From assembly GCA_021785655.1 (NCBI GenBank), contig JAJYET010000001.1:1-64000 (forward strand): a DNA stretch of 64,000 bases, read 5' to 3'. The first letter of the stretch is position 1. Every line of letters starts with the position of its first letter. A model generated the notes under the pieces. It saw only the letters and a list, made by a program, of their open reading frames with translations, searched no databases and was not told where the DNA came from. The stretch is from a bacterium (GTDB lineage: Bacteria > Chloroflexota > Dormibacteria > Aeolococcales > Bog-877). The position numbers and the translations under genes are program-made. Shown here piece by piece: positions 1-8,208 of the stretch.

Positions 1-282
1 CCCGGGCCTCGCCCGGCAGGTGGCCGTGAAGCAGGAACCGGGACCGCCCCGGAGCCCACCGCCTCGACCGGTGGTCCGAGCACACGGACAGACGCGTGTC
101 GCGTCCTGTCCGTTGCCTAGGAACGGTACCACGACTCGCCGAAAAGGCAGCCCGCCGCCCCTCAATTCACTTCAGCCGACTTGGACGGGACCTGCAGGAT
201 CCACCCCGGGAAGCGATCCTGCGGCCACGCCCGCGGGGCGCGGGGGATGGACCAAGGGTCCAGCCGGGGCTTCGGAGGACGA
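1..282. other. Intergenic, no convincing gene
   Basis: This stretch lies downstream of recR. All open frames here are GC-driven and show no protein-like composition or family motif. Apart from the hairpin at 84-113, nothing was recognised. A gene cut off by the window edge cannot be excluded. Confidence 0.5.
84..113 (-). terminator. Candidate hairpin downstream of recR
   Basis: ACGGACAG (84-91) pairs with CTGTCCGT (106-113). The pairing extends inward with ACGCG/CGCGT around a TGT loop and one bulged base. The hairpin is about 170 nt past the recR stop. No T-run follows on the minus strand, so the terminator role is inferred from position only. Confidence 0.35.
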
Positions 283-888
283 TCAGAGGTCGCGGCGGCC
301 GGAGAAGGCCCGAGCCACGGTGCGCTCGTCGGCATAGGCCAGCTCACCGCCGACCGGCAGGCCGTGGGCGAGGCGGGTGACCCGGACCCCGGTGCCCTCG
401 AGACGCCGGACCAGGTAGCTGGCCGTGGCCTCGCCCTCAAGGTCGGAGTCGGTGGCCAGGATGACCTCGGCCACCCCCCCGGCCCGCACCCGCGTCAGCA
501 GCTCCTGGGCATGGATGTCATTCGGACCCACGCCGTCGAGGGGCGACAGGGCCGCCCCCAGCACGTGGTAGAGGCCCCGGAACTCCCCGGTGCGCTCGAT
601 CGCCAGCACATCCCCGGCCTCCTCCACGACGCAGATCAGACCCAGGTCACGATTGCCCTGCCGGCAGATGGCACACTCCGCGCCGCCCTCGCTGAGAAAG
701 AAGCAGTTGGGGCACGGGCTGACGTTGGAGGCGGTGGCGGAGATGGCGGCGGCCAGCTGCTGGAGCTGGGCGGCCGGAAGGCGCGAGGCGGCATGGAAGG
801 CGAGCCGCTGCGCGGTCTTGGGACCGATCCCGGGAAAGCGGGCGAACTCCTCGGTCAGCCGCTCCACCGGGGAGGGCAGGAGCCCCAC
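283..888 (-). CDS. recR: Recombination mediator RecR
   Basis: RecR works with RecF and RecO to load RecA at gapped DNA. At 201 aa it has the normal length. An N-terminal helix-hairpin-helix segment (FPGIGPKTAQRL, about residues 18-29) is followed by a C4 zinc finger (Cys59, Cys62, Cys72, Cys75). A Toprim domain then runs from about residue 84 (VVEEAGD) and ends in the conserved LEGEATASYL stretch. The gene lies 29 nt downstream of ybaB and is the last gene of the SRP RNA-dnaX-ybaB-recR cluster, a widely conserved order. Nothing is missing, and I am confident of the call. Confidence 0.95.
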   Translation of the reverse strand: MGLLPSPVERLTEEFARFPGIGPKTAQRLAFHAASRLPAAQLQQLAAAISATASNVSPCPNCFFLSEGGAECAICRQGNRDLGLICVVEEAGDVLAIERTGEFRGLYHVLGAALSPLDGVGPNDIHAQELLTRVRAGGVAEVILATDSDLEGEATASYLVRRLEGTGVRVTRLAHGLPVGGELAYADERTVARAFSGRRDL

Positions 889-917
889 TGATCAGACGCC
901 GAGCCAGGAGGCCGCGG

Positions 918-1235
918 TCAGCGCCCTCCTGGGGAGAGCATCCCCGGCGGCAGCAGGGACTCCATCGACCGGGCGGCCAGCTCGCGGGACCGGTCCAAAG
1001 CGTCGTTGACCGCGGCCTGGATCAGGTCTCCGACCAGGTCCGCCCCCTCCTCAAGGACCGCCGGGTCCAGGGATACCGAGGTGAGGCGCTGCTGGCCGTT
1101 GCAGCGCACCTTCACGACCCCGCCGCCGGCGGAGCCCTCCACCTCTTGGGTGGCCAGGGCGTCCTGCGCCTGTTCCCACTGGCGCGCCAGGTTCTGCTGC
1201 AGCTGGCGCAGCTGCCGGGGGTTAGGCGCGGGCAC
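918..1235 (-). CDS. YbaB/EbfC family nucleoid-associated protein
   Basis: This 105-aa protein has the expected YbaB length and pattern. A long N-terminal helix rich in Gln and Leu (about residues 6-32) is followed by a three-strand segment (VVKVRCNGQQRLTSVSLDP) and a C-terminal helix with the typical LIQAAVNDAL motif. The family forms dimers that bind DNA without clear sequence specificity. It is almost always found between dnaX and recR, as here (40 nt after dnaX, 29 nt before recR). The family assignment is firm; the precise role in this organism is unknown. Confidence 0.9.
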   Translation of the reverse strand: MPAPNPRQLRQLQQNLARQWEQAQDALATQEVEGSAGGGVVKVRCNGQQRLTSVSLDPAVLEEGADLVGDLIQAAVNDALDRSRELAARSMESLLPPGMLSPGGR

Positions 1236-1275
1236 CGGCGGCTAGCCTCATGGCGGAGCTCATTCTAGGGCGGAG

Positions 1276-2925
1276 TCAGCGGCGCCGCGGGTCGAGGAAG
1301 TCCACCTTCCTCACCGTGCTGCCGGGAAAGTGCTTGAGTGCAGCGGCCAGCCCCCGACCTCCCCGGGAGCCGCCTCCCGCCCCCGGAGAAGGGCCCGCTG
1401 ACCCGCGCAGGACCAGGGTCACCGGGACTTCCCGACCCGCCGCCGCCTGCAGCGCCTGGCTCAGGAGTTCGCGGTTGGCCGGGGAGTTGAGCTGCCCGAG
1501 GTGCCATTCGTAGTTCACCTCGACGATCAGCGAGCCGTTGGATACCCCGGTGGGGGTGGTGTCCAAGACCAGGGCGTGAAAGGGCTTGTGGTGTTCCCTC
1601 GCCCACTCGACCACCCGCACCCAGAGCGCCCGCCAGTCGGGCTCGGGGCCAGCTGACCGGCCCGGGTCGGGTTCAGGCGCCTGCGACCCAAGATGCCCAC
1701 GGAGTGCATCTCCCGTCCTGGCGTCCGGCTCTGGCCGTGACGACGCGGCCGGCGGAGGAGATGGGACGGGGGGGTGATCGTCCTGCGCCGCGGGGGAGGC
1801 CGGGTCCAGCGACCGCCCCGGCTTGGCCCCCGTCCTCCCCCGCGGGGAAGGAGCGGTCTCGGGTCCGGAAAGGAGGCCGTCGGGCCGCGCCGGTGCCGAG
1901 GCTGAGGCCACCTGGAGGAGCACGACCTCCATGGTCATCCAGGGGTCGTCCGCACGCCGAAGCTCCGAGGACCCCCGGGTGCACGCCTCCATCAGCTCGA
2001 GCCACGGGCCGGCCGCGCCGCCCTTCTCCACCAGCCGCCAGTAGGTGTCCCGGGCCCGCGCCCCGAGCGCCCGCAGGAGTTGGCGCGGCTCGACCCCGTA
2101 CTCCTGCAGTTCCCCCAGCCGCTCGAGGACCGCCTGAGGTCTACGCTCGACCAGCGACTCGGCCAGACCGACCACCGCCTCGGGATCGGCCATGCCCAGC
2201 GCCGAGCGCACGGTCTCGAGCTCGAGAATGCCGTCGTCCAGACCCATGAGGCGCTCCAGAAGCGACTCGGCGTCGCGCAGCGACCCGGCACCTGCCTCTG
2301 CGACCAGGTCCATCACCGGCCGGCTGGTCGTCACTCCCTCTTGGTCGCAGATCGTCTGCAGGTGCTCGGCCATCGCCCCCACCGGGATACGGCGGAAGTC
2401 GAAGCGCTGGCAGCGGGAGAGGATGGTCTCGCTCAGCCGCTGGGGCTCTGTGGTGGCGAGGATGAAGCAGGCGTGGGAAGGGGGCTCCTCAAGGGTCTTG
2501 AGGAAGGCGTTCCCAGCCTCGTTGGTGAGCATGTGGGCCTCATCGATGATGTAGACCTTGGTGCGCAGCTCGCTAGGGAGAAACTGAGCGCGCTCGCGAA
2601 GGTCCCGGATCTCGTCGATGCCCCGGTTGGTCGCGGCGTCGATCTCGATCACGTCGAGGCTCCGCCCATCGCCGATGGAGGTACAGGGGGCACAGGCGAG
2701 GCACGGCTCGCCGTCCTCCGGACTCAGGCAGTTGATGGCCCGGGCGAGGATCCGGGCGGCGCTGGTCTTGCCGGTGCCGCGGACCCCGGTGAAGAGGTAG
2801 GCGTGACCGATCCGGCCCTCCCGGACGGCGTGGCGGAGGGCGCGCGCGATCACCTCCTGGCCCACCAGCTCAGAGAAGCGCCGGGGCCGGTACTTGAGGT
2901 AGAGGGTCGGTCTAACCGTTTTCAC
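1276..2925 (-). CDS. dnaX: DNA polymerase III subunit gamma/tau
   Basis: This is the clamp-loader ATPase of the replicative polymerase. The open frame extends to 3099, but its first 58 codons lie over the SRP RNA and read as low-quality sequence. I therefore place the start at the GTG at 2925 (VKTVRPTLYLKYRP...), giving 549 aa. Walker A GVRGTGKTS is at about 47-55, the four-cysteine zinc site at Cys66/75/78/81, and Walker B is IIDEAH. The LKTLEEPP and ATTEP motifs follow. A Pro-rich linker (about 375-450) leads to a C-terminal domain, so this is the long tau-type form. No obvious slippery site for a gamma form was seen. Confidence 0.93.
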   Translation of the reverse strand: MKTVRPTLYLKYRPRRFSELVGQEVIARALRHAVREGRIGHAYLFTGVRGTGKTSAARILARAINCLSPEDGEPCLACAPCTSIGDGRSLDVIEIDAATNRGIDEIRDLRERAQFLPSELRTKVYIIDEAHMLTNEAGNAFLKTLEEPPSHACFILATTEPQRLSETILSRCQRFDFRRIPVGAMAEHLQTICDQEGVTTSRPVMDLVAEAGAGSLRDAESLLERLMGLDDGILELETVRSALGMADPEAVVGLAESLVERRPQAVLERLGELQEYGVEPRQLLRALGARARDTYWRLVEKGGAAGPWLELMEACTRGSSELRRADDPWMTMEVVLLQVASASAPARPDGLLSGPETAPSPRGRTGAKPGRSLDPASPAAQDDHPPVPSPPPAASSRPEPDARTGDALRGHLGSQAPEPDPGRSAGPEPDWRALWVRVVEWAREHHKPFHALVLDTTPTGVSNGSLIVEVNYEWHLGQLNSPANRELLSQALQAAAGREVPVTLVLRGSAGPSPGAGGGSRGGRGLAAALKHFPGSTVRKVDFLDPRRR

Positions 2926-2998
2926 AAGGGCTGATGATGATCGCGCACCCCTCTTCGTGGGACCGCCCCCGGCGCCTACCGACCACCGGGCTCGGGCC

Positions 2999-3101
2999 GG
3001 GGTGCCCGACGGCGCCCCGGTCGCTCCGCGTGCCGCTGCTTCCTTCCGGACCTGACGGGGTTGGCGGTAACCGGCCGCGTCGGACCCGACCGTCGGCACC
3101 C
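2999..3101 (-). ncRNA. ffs: Signal recognition particle RNA, small (4.5S-like) type
   Basis: The minus strand carries the nearly invariant domain IV core GTCAGGTCCGGAAGGAAGCA (about 3055-3036), which binds Ffh. The ends pair: GGGTGCCGACGG at the 5' end matches CCGTCGGGCACCC at the 3' end with one bulged G, closing a hairpin of about 103 nt. That fits the short bacterial SRP RNA without an Alu domain. Its place directly upstream of dnaX is the common arrangement. The ends are set from the terminal stem and may be off by a few nucleotides. Confidence 0.93.
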
Positions 3102-3356
3102 GGATGATCAGAGCTGACCCGGAAACGCCCCCCCTAGGAGGGGAGTTCGACCCCGCTGTAGCGGATTGCGGGTACAGGGCACCGCTAACTCCCCGTCTAG
3201 CGCGATCGAGCCGATTGTAGCGCGGCAGCGCGAGCCCGCCGCCGGCGGACCGCCGCTATTCTGGCCGGCCGGCCGGCCGCGCGGCGCGCCCTCGGTGTCG
3301 GTACGGCCCCGAAACAGTCGTGGGAGGAATCCCCGAAGGGACAGGTCGGAACTCCC
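3102..3356. promoter_or_regulatory. Intergenic region upstream of SRP RNA
   Basis: This spacer of about 255 nt separates the end of the ABC permease gene from the SRP RNA. It should hold the ffs/dnaX promoter on the minus strand, but I found no -35/-10 pair I would defend. A small inverted repeat (CCCCT-AGG-AGGGG near 3131-3143) and a GGCC-repeat run near 3260 are present. No gene was seen. Confidence 0.4.
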
Positions 3357-5009
3357 TCAGAGGTCCATTGCGGACAGCCTCCGGGTCCCCGCCCGGAGAG
3401 CAGCCCCGCCTGCGGTGACCGCGCACAGTCCGCAGATGAAGAGGGAAAGAGCCTCCCGCTCCCAGAAGGGCATCCAGGTGAGCAGCAGCGGCAGGGTGAA
3501 AGCCACTATGGAGACGGCGACATACGTGGACCCCAGGAGCATGAAGGCCATCACCAGCCAGATGCCGACAGCCCGGCGCGGGTCGTTCCAGTCCAGCCGT
3601 GGCCAGGCCGCCCCCATCCCGGTCGCCAACCCCACAAGCCCCAGAACGAGCATGGTCAGCTGGGCGGCGGAGATCGCCACCTCGTTCACGGGGAGCCGCT
3701 GGGTGATCTCGGTGACCAGGAGGAGCGCCAGGCTGGCTCCGATCGCAACCAGCGCCGGAAGCTGGGCCTTGCTGAGCAGAACGCCCCTCGGGCTGAGGGG
3801 GCAGCTGAATAGGCACCAGGCATGTGGCCCCTCGGCTCCGATGGCGCGCAGACCGAGGCCGCTGGCCGCGAAGAGGGCGGCGAAGGACGCGGTAGTGAGG
3901 GGCCCATACCAGGCCGGGAAATCTCTGAAGACCCCCGAGCCCCCGCGAGGAGAGAGCAGATAGACGGCGAAGAGTCCCACGGGGAGCAGCAGTTGGATCA
4001 GCTGTCCCGGGTCCCGACGGAGGACGCGCCCGTCCTTCCGCAGGATCGCCAGAGGAGCGGGCAGCGCTCGCGCGAACCGTGCCCTGCGGGCCCTGGCGGC
4101 GGTGAACTGGGAGCGGCACCACCCCTCCCGGAGGAAGCGGGCCGCGACCAGGATCCCCACCTGGGTCACGATCGCGGCGAGGAGAGTGGTGGAGGCGGCC
4201 AGCGGTACCGCCTGGGCCAACTGCCCACGCGCCACGGCCACCAGGCTCCTGGCCACCCAGGACGTGGGGAGCCAGGCCGCCGAGCCCACCCCCTGGTCGA
4301 ACCGGCTGGGGCCCAGCCCCCCCGACCCGTGGCCGCTGAAGGTTGCGGCGAGGTCGACCGCCGCCGCTCCGAAGCCAACCCCGGCGACCAAGATGGCGGC
4401 GGCGTCGCGGACCCGGGCCGCGGGGACCAGCCGTACCACCAGCACCACCCCCACGAGGGCCAGGGACATGGGCACCAGAAGCAGGGCGGGCAGGGCCAAG
4501 GCCACCAGCGCAATGAGCAGCGGGGCGTGGAAGCGGAGCGAGGCCGCCAGCACCGCCGGGCCCCCGATCAGCGCCCCGATGGTGAGGCCGACGGCCAGCT
4601 GGTTGGCGAGCCGGTGGGCGAGGAATACGGGGGCGCTCAGCGGCGAGGAGAGCAGCCACTCGACGTCTCGCGCGAAGTACACGGACGCCAGGGCGAAGCT
4701 GACCGAGCTGGCCAACGTGAAGAGCCAGAGAACAGCGGCCAGGGTGGCGAGGGGCGCCTCCAGCTGGCCCGGGGACAGCCGTCCCAGGAGATGCTCGGTC
4801 GCCGGTACGGTGGCGGCCCAGAATGCCACCACCACCGGCACCGCGAGGGTGGCGGCCAGGCGTCTTCCGGGCCCGGAGCGCCACCAGGAGTTCCAGGTGG
4901 CTAGAAGTGAGGACCGGAAGAGGCCGAGGAGCTGCTCTCGGGGATGGGCCGCACCTCGCTCCCACGGTCCGGACCAGGCTGGAGCCGCCACGTCAGGCGG
5001 AGAGCGCAT
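3357..5009 (-). CDS. ABC-2 type exporter permease, large
   Basis: This 550-aa membrane protein has about 12 hydrophobic segments, for example around AATLAVPVVVAFWAATVP, LLIALVALALPALLLVP and the C-terminal LLLTWMPFWEREALSLFICG. The frame is open to 5207, but its first 66 codons only mirror the upstream ATPase gene. I chose the ATG at 5009 (MRSPPDVAAP), which overlaps the ATPase stop by 17 nt. The size and pairing with a single ATPase suggest a whole exporter permease in one chain. Substrate is unknown. Related permeases of about 500-600 aa occur in Actinobacteria and Chloroflexi as uncharacterised ABC systems. Confidence 0.75.
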   Translation of the reverse strand: MRSPPDVAAPAWSGPWERGAAHPREQLLGLFRSSLLATWNSWWRSGPGRRLAATLAVPVVVAFWAATVPATEHLLGRLSPGQLEAPLATLAAVLWLFTLASSVSFALASVYFARDVEWLLSSPLSAPVFLAHRLANQLAVGLTIGALIGGPAVLAASLRFHAPLLIALVALALPALLLVPMSLALVGVVLVVRLVPAARVRDAAAILVAGVGFGAAAVDLAATFSGHGSGGLGPSRFDQGVGSAAWLPTSWVARSLVAVARGQLAQAVPLAASTTLLAAIVTQVGILVAARFLREGWCRSQFTAARARRARFARALPAPLAILRKDGRVLRRDPGQLIQLLLPVGLFAVYLLSPRGGSGVFRDFPAWYGPLTTASFAALFAASGLGLRAIGAEGPHAWCLFSCPLSPRGVLLSKAQLPALVAIGASLALLLVTEITQRLPVNEVAISAAQLTMLVLGLVGLATGMGAAWPRLDWNDPRRAVGIWLVMAFMLLGSTYVAVSIVAFTLPLLLTWMPFWEREALSLFICGLCAVTAGGAALRAGTRRLSAMDL

Positions 5010-5775
5010 CGATGAGCCGGTCAGCGTTGCCCTCCTCCGCCCCGGTGGCCTGCAGGAAGGCCGCCTCCAGCCCCTCCCCTCCCCGTCCCTGGCCAGCCAG
5101 CTCCTCCACCGTGCCCAGGGCCACCAACCGCCCGGCGGAGAAGATCCCCACCCGGTCACAGAGGGCACTGGCCACGTCCAGGGCGTGGGTGCTGAGGAAG
5201 ACCGCATGCCCGGTGGCGCATAGCGCCTTCAAGATGGTGCGCAACTGGCGCGCCGCTTTGGGATCCAGGCCCACCGTGGGCTCGTCGAGAAGCAGCACCT
5301 CGGGATCGTGGATCAACGCCGCACAGAGGGCGAGCTTCTGCCGCATCCCCCGGGAGTAGGACTGGACCAGCTGGGAGGCGGCCTGGGACAGCTCGAGAGC
5401 GTCGAGGAGGGCCGGGATGCGGCGCTCGCGGCGCCGGCGGCTCACCCCGTGCAGGTCACCGGCAAGCTGCAGAAACTCAGCGCCGGTGAGCTTCTCGTAC
5501 AGGGGAGCGCTATCCGGGACGTACCCGAGATGACTTCGGGCGCGGCCGCCGTCCGACTGCGCGTCGTGGCCGCACACCGTGATCCGGCCGCTGCTGGGTC
5601 GCAACAGCCCAACCGCCATCTTGATGGTGGTGGTTTTGCCGGCCCCGTTGGGCCCGATGAGGCCGAAGAGCTCGCCAGCCTCGAGTTCCAGGTCCAGGCC
5701 CGAGACGGCGCTGCGGCCCTCGAACTCCTTGCTCACCGCCTGGAAGCGCAGCGGCGCCGGTGCCCGCTCCAACAC
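4993..5775 (-). CDS. ABC transporter ATP-binding protein
   Basis: This 260-aa cytoplasmic ATPase belongs to the multidrug/exporter group. Counting from the GTG start at 5775, Walker A GPNGAGKTT is at 41-49, the signature YSRGMRQ at 140-146 and Walker B LLLDEP at 161-166. The H-loop STHALD lies near 193. The upstream part of the open frame (to 6270) only mirrors the divergent aldolase gene, so it was trimmed. The 3' end overlaps the permease start, so the two should be co-translated. The segment YVPDSAPLYEKLT replaces the usual Q-loop glutamine, as in many ABC-2 exporters. Confidence 0.88.
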   Translation of the reverse strand: MLERAPAPLRFQAVSKEFEGRSAVSGLDLELEAGELFGLIGPNGAGKTTTIKMAVGLLRPSSGRITVCGHDAQSDGGRARSHLGYVPDSAPLYEKLTGAEFLQLAGDLHGVSRRRRERRIPALLDALELSQAASQLVQSYSRGMRQKLALCAALIHDPEVLLLDEPTVGLDPKAARQLRTILKALCATGHAVFLSTHALDVASALCDRVGIFSAGRLVALGTVEELAGQGRGGEGLEAAFLQATGAEEGNADRLIDALSA

Positions 5776-5838
5776 GCGGGGATTATCACCCGGTCCCGCT
5801 CCACCCCGCCTTCCGATGCGACGTTGTAACCTCAGCAC

Positions 5839-6753
5839 ATGAGCAGCAACGCACCGACTCGGACCACCCTGGACGACATGGCGCTCTCCCCGGGCAAGCG
5901 AGCGCGGCTCCACACCCTCCTCTACGACCACGGCCCGGGCAACGGCACCCTGCTGCTCCTGCCCGTGGACCAGGGGCTGGAGCATGGCCCGGTGGACTTC
6001 TTCGCCAACCCTCCGGCACTGGACCCCGACTTCCAATGCCAGCTGGCCCTTCGCGGGCGCTACTCCGGGATCGCCCTCCAGATCGGGCTGGCCGAGCGCC
6101 ACCAGGCCCGCTACGCCGGCAGACTGCCGCTGGTGCTCAAGGTCAACGGCCGGACCAATGTGCCCAGTTCCGATGAGGCATTCTCCCCCCTCACCTCCTC
6201 CGTGGAGGACGCCGTCCGGCTGGGGGCCTCGGCGGTGGGATACACCTGCTACGTCGGCTCTCCAGCCCAAGACCGTGACCTGCGGCAGATGAGTGAGGTC
6301 CGTCGGGAGTGCGAGCGCTACGGGATGCCGCTTATCTGCTGGTCATACCCTCGGGGATCGGCCATCGCCAAGAAGGGAGGCCAGGACAGCCTGTACGCGG
6401 TGGACTACGCGGCCCGGGTGGCCTCGGAGATGGGCGCGGACGTCATTAAGATCAACATCCCCCGGGCCCACGGTGAGGCCGACAGTGCCTCGCCGGCGCC
6501 CTACGACAGCCTGGTGGAGGACCGGCGCCAGATGCTCTCTCGGGTGATCCGGTCAGCTGGAAGGTCGCTCGTGATCTTCGCCGGCGGCAGCAAGATTGGC
6601 GACCAGGAGCTCCTGGGGCGGATCGAGGACTGCATGGCCGCGGGCGGGACGGGGTTCATCTTCGGCCGGAACATGTGGCAGCGCCCGATGGACGAGGCGC
6701 TGGCCATGACCCAGCGGGTGCACCAGATCCTCGCCCAGTACGGCGCCGGCTGA
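5839..6753 (+). CDS. fbaB: Class I fructose-bisphosphate aldolase, DhnA/FbaB type
   Basis: This 304-aa (beta/alpha)8-barrel protein of the archaeal-type class I aldolase family cleaves or forms fructose 1,6-bisphosphate through a Schiff base. The N-terminal VDQGLEHGP motif (Asp44) and the KINIPR segment with the Schiff-base lysine (Lys204) are present. The phosphate-binding end reads FAGGSK and GFIFGRNMWQRP. The start codon ATG follows a divergent 63-nt gap from the ABC ATPase gene. Its stop lies only 3 nt from the convergent nuoN-like gene. Whether it serves glycolysis or gluconeogenesis cannot be told from sequence. Confidence 0.9.
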   Translation: MSSNAPTRTTLDDMALSPGKRARLHTLLYDHGPGNGTLLLLPVDQGLEHGPVDFFANPPALDPDFQCQLALRGRYSGIALQIGLAERHQARYAGRLPLVLKVNGRTNVPSSDEAFSPLTSSVEDAVRLGASAVGYTCYVGSPAQDRDLRQMSEVRRECERYGMPLICWSYPRGSAIAKKGGQDSLYAVDYAARVASEMGADVIKINIPRAHGEADSASPAPYDSLVEDRRQMLSRVIRSAGRSLVIFAGGSKIGDQELLGRIEDCMAAGGTGFIFGRNMWQRPMDEALAMTQRVHQILAQYGAG

Positions 6754-6756
6754 CCG

Positions 6757-8208
6757 TCAGGGGCCCGCGAGTGGGGCCAGGGCGGCACGGGCGGCGATGC
6801 CCATCAGAGGCCCCAGCGTCACGGTGAATCCAGCCAGAGCCGCCACGCTCAGACCGAGGCCAACGAGAGCGGCCCGGCTGGGCAGCTCGAGCGGCTGACC
6901 TTCGGCCTGCGGGTCGAGGAGGGCTAGGACCCAGCGCAGAGCCACGGCCGCGGAGAGGATCGCCCCCAGCACCACGGCGACCGCCAGCCACCCCAGCCCG
7001 GCCTGCAGGGTGGACTCCACCACCATGACGCGCGCAAAGAAGCCGGTCAGGGGCGGGAGCCCCACCACGGCTGCCAGTAGCAGGGCCAGGAGGCCGGCGT
7101 GGACCGGGGAGCGCGAGGCCAGACCGCGAAGCTGGGCGATCCCGTCCCCAGCGCCCGACAGCTGGACCGTCCCGATGAGACCGAGGCTCGCGGTGACCAC
7201 CGGCACCAGCCCCAGAACCAGGTAGAGAACGGCGGCCGTGGCCGGTCGGCTGGACCAGGTGAGGCCGGCCAGCACCAGTGCGGCATCCCCCACGAGGAGG
7301 TAGCCCACCGCCACCAGCAGCGAGCGCTGGCGCCAGGCGAGCGCCGGGGCGATGAGGATAGTCAGAGCCGCCACCACCCCGACGGTAACGTTCCAGCCGG
7401 GAAGCGCCGCGCCCAGGGCGCCGGGCAGCAGCCTGAGGAGGGCCGCGGCCGCGGCCAGGGCGCCGAGCGCGAGCCCCGCCAGGGACGGCCCCAAGGGAAC
7501 CGCCTGGGTGGCTCCCGGCCTCCACCAGGTGAGGGGGAACGCCCCCAGGGGCCCGGCGACTCCCACGGTGACGAGAAGCACCGCCAAGCCCAGAAGCGGG
7601 CTCGGCGGGAGCGCGTCGAGGAGGGTGAGCTGGGTGGCATGGCCCAGCCCGGCCAGGATCGCCTCCCCCCCTGCAAAGGTCGCCAGAAGGGCGCCGGTGA
7701 CCGTCAAGGACCGGCCGGCGGAGCGCACCGCTCCGGTGTCCACCTTCCGCAGCGCGGAGCCCAGGACCAGGGGGACGCTCACGGTGGCCAGCCCCACCAG
7801 GAGAGTGAGCAGATCTCCTCCCGAGGCGGTGAGCATTACCCCCGCAGTGGACACCAGGACCAGCGAGTGGTAGAGCGGCTGGTGGGGGTCTAGCTGCCCC
7901 TCCAGATCGGCGCCGGTCAGGAGGATGGCGGCGGCAGCTGCCGGAGCGGCCGCGTAGAAGAAGAGCGCGAAGCGGTCCACCAGGAAGCTCCCGTGCTCGA
8001 CATCCGGCGGCGCCGGTCCCAGCGAGCTGCGCCAGAATCCCACCGCCGCCAGGAAGGCCAGGGCTGTGAAGGCGAGGGCTAGGTAGCGGCTGAGGTTGCC
8101 GCGGTCCCCCCGGGAGCCGTACAGCCCGCCCTCGACGCCCAGGCACACGACCGCGCCCAGGAGCAGCACCCCCAAGGTGCCGAAGTCCTGGAGGAAGGCG
8201 AAGTTCAC
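6757..8208 (-). CDS. nuoN: NuoN-like antiporter subunit lacking proton-channel residues
   Basis: This 483-aa protein with about 14 membrane helices aligns with NADH:quinone oxidoreductase subunit N. Fold landmarks are kept: LTLLVGLATVSVPLVL (TM5), LGAFP (TM7) and GLPPLTGFFARVMV (TM12). The charged residues known to matter in E. coli NuoN are changed. The TM5 Glu (E133) is Ala141, the TM7 Lys (K217) is Pro220, its nearby His is Thr227, the TM8 Lys (K247) is Ala250, and the TM12 Lys (K395) is Arg393. The GTG start at 8208 overlaps the nuoM-like stop (GTGA). The family call is sound, but a normal proton-pumping role is doubtful. Confidence 0.8.
   Translation of the reverse strand: MNFAFLQDFGTLGVLLLGAVVCLGVEGGLYGSRGDRGNLSRYLALAFTALAFLAAVGFWRSSLGPAPPDVEHGSFLVDRFALFFYAAAPAAAAAILLTGADLEGQLDPHQPLYHSLVLVSTAGVMLTASGGDLLTLLVGLATVSVPLVLGSALRKVDTGAVRSAGRSLTVTGALLATFAGGEAILAGLGHATQLTLLDALPPSPLLGLAVLLVTVGVAGPLGAFPLTWWRPGATQAVPLGPSLAGLALGALAAAAALLRLLPGALGAALPGWNVTVGVVAALTILIAPALAWRQRSLLVAVGYLLVGDAALVLAGLTWSSRPATAAVLYLVLGLVPVVTASLGLIGTVQLSGAGDGIAQLRGLASRSPVHAGLLALLLAAVVGLPPLTGFFARVMVVESTLQAGLGWLAVAVVLGAILSAAVALRWVLALLDPQAEGQPLELPSRAALVGLGLSVAALAGFTVTLGPLMGIAARAALAPLAGP

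Noticed and set aside
2926-3099. N-terminal extension of dnaX
   Set aside because: These 58 codons coincide with the SRP RNA and have no match to DnaX; the GTG at 2925 directly precedes the conserved start.
3256-4965. 569-codon minus-strand frame overlapping the ABC permease
   Set aside because: Arg/Gly/Pro-rich in a shifted frame; the permease frame shows regular membrane helices and the right pairing with the ATPase.
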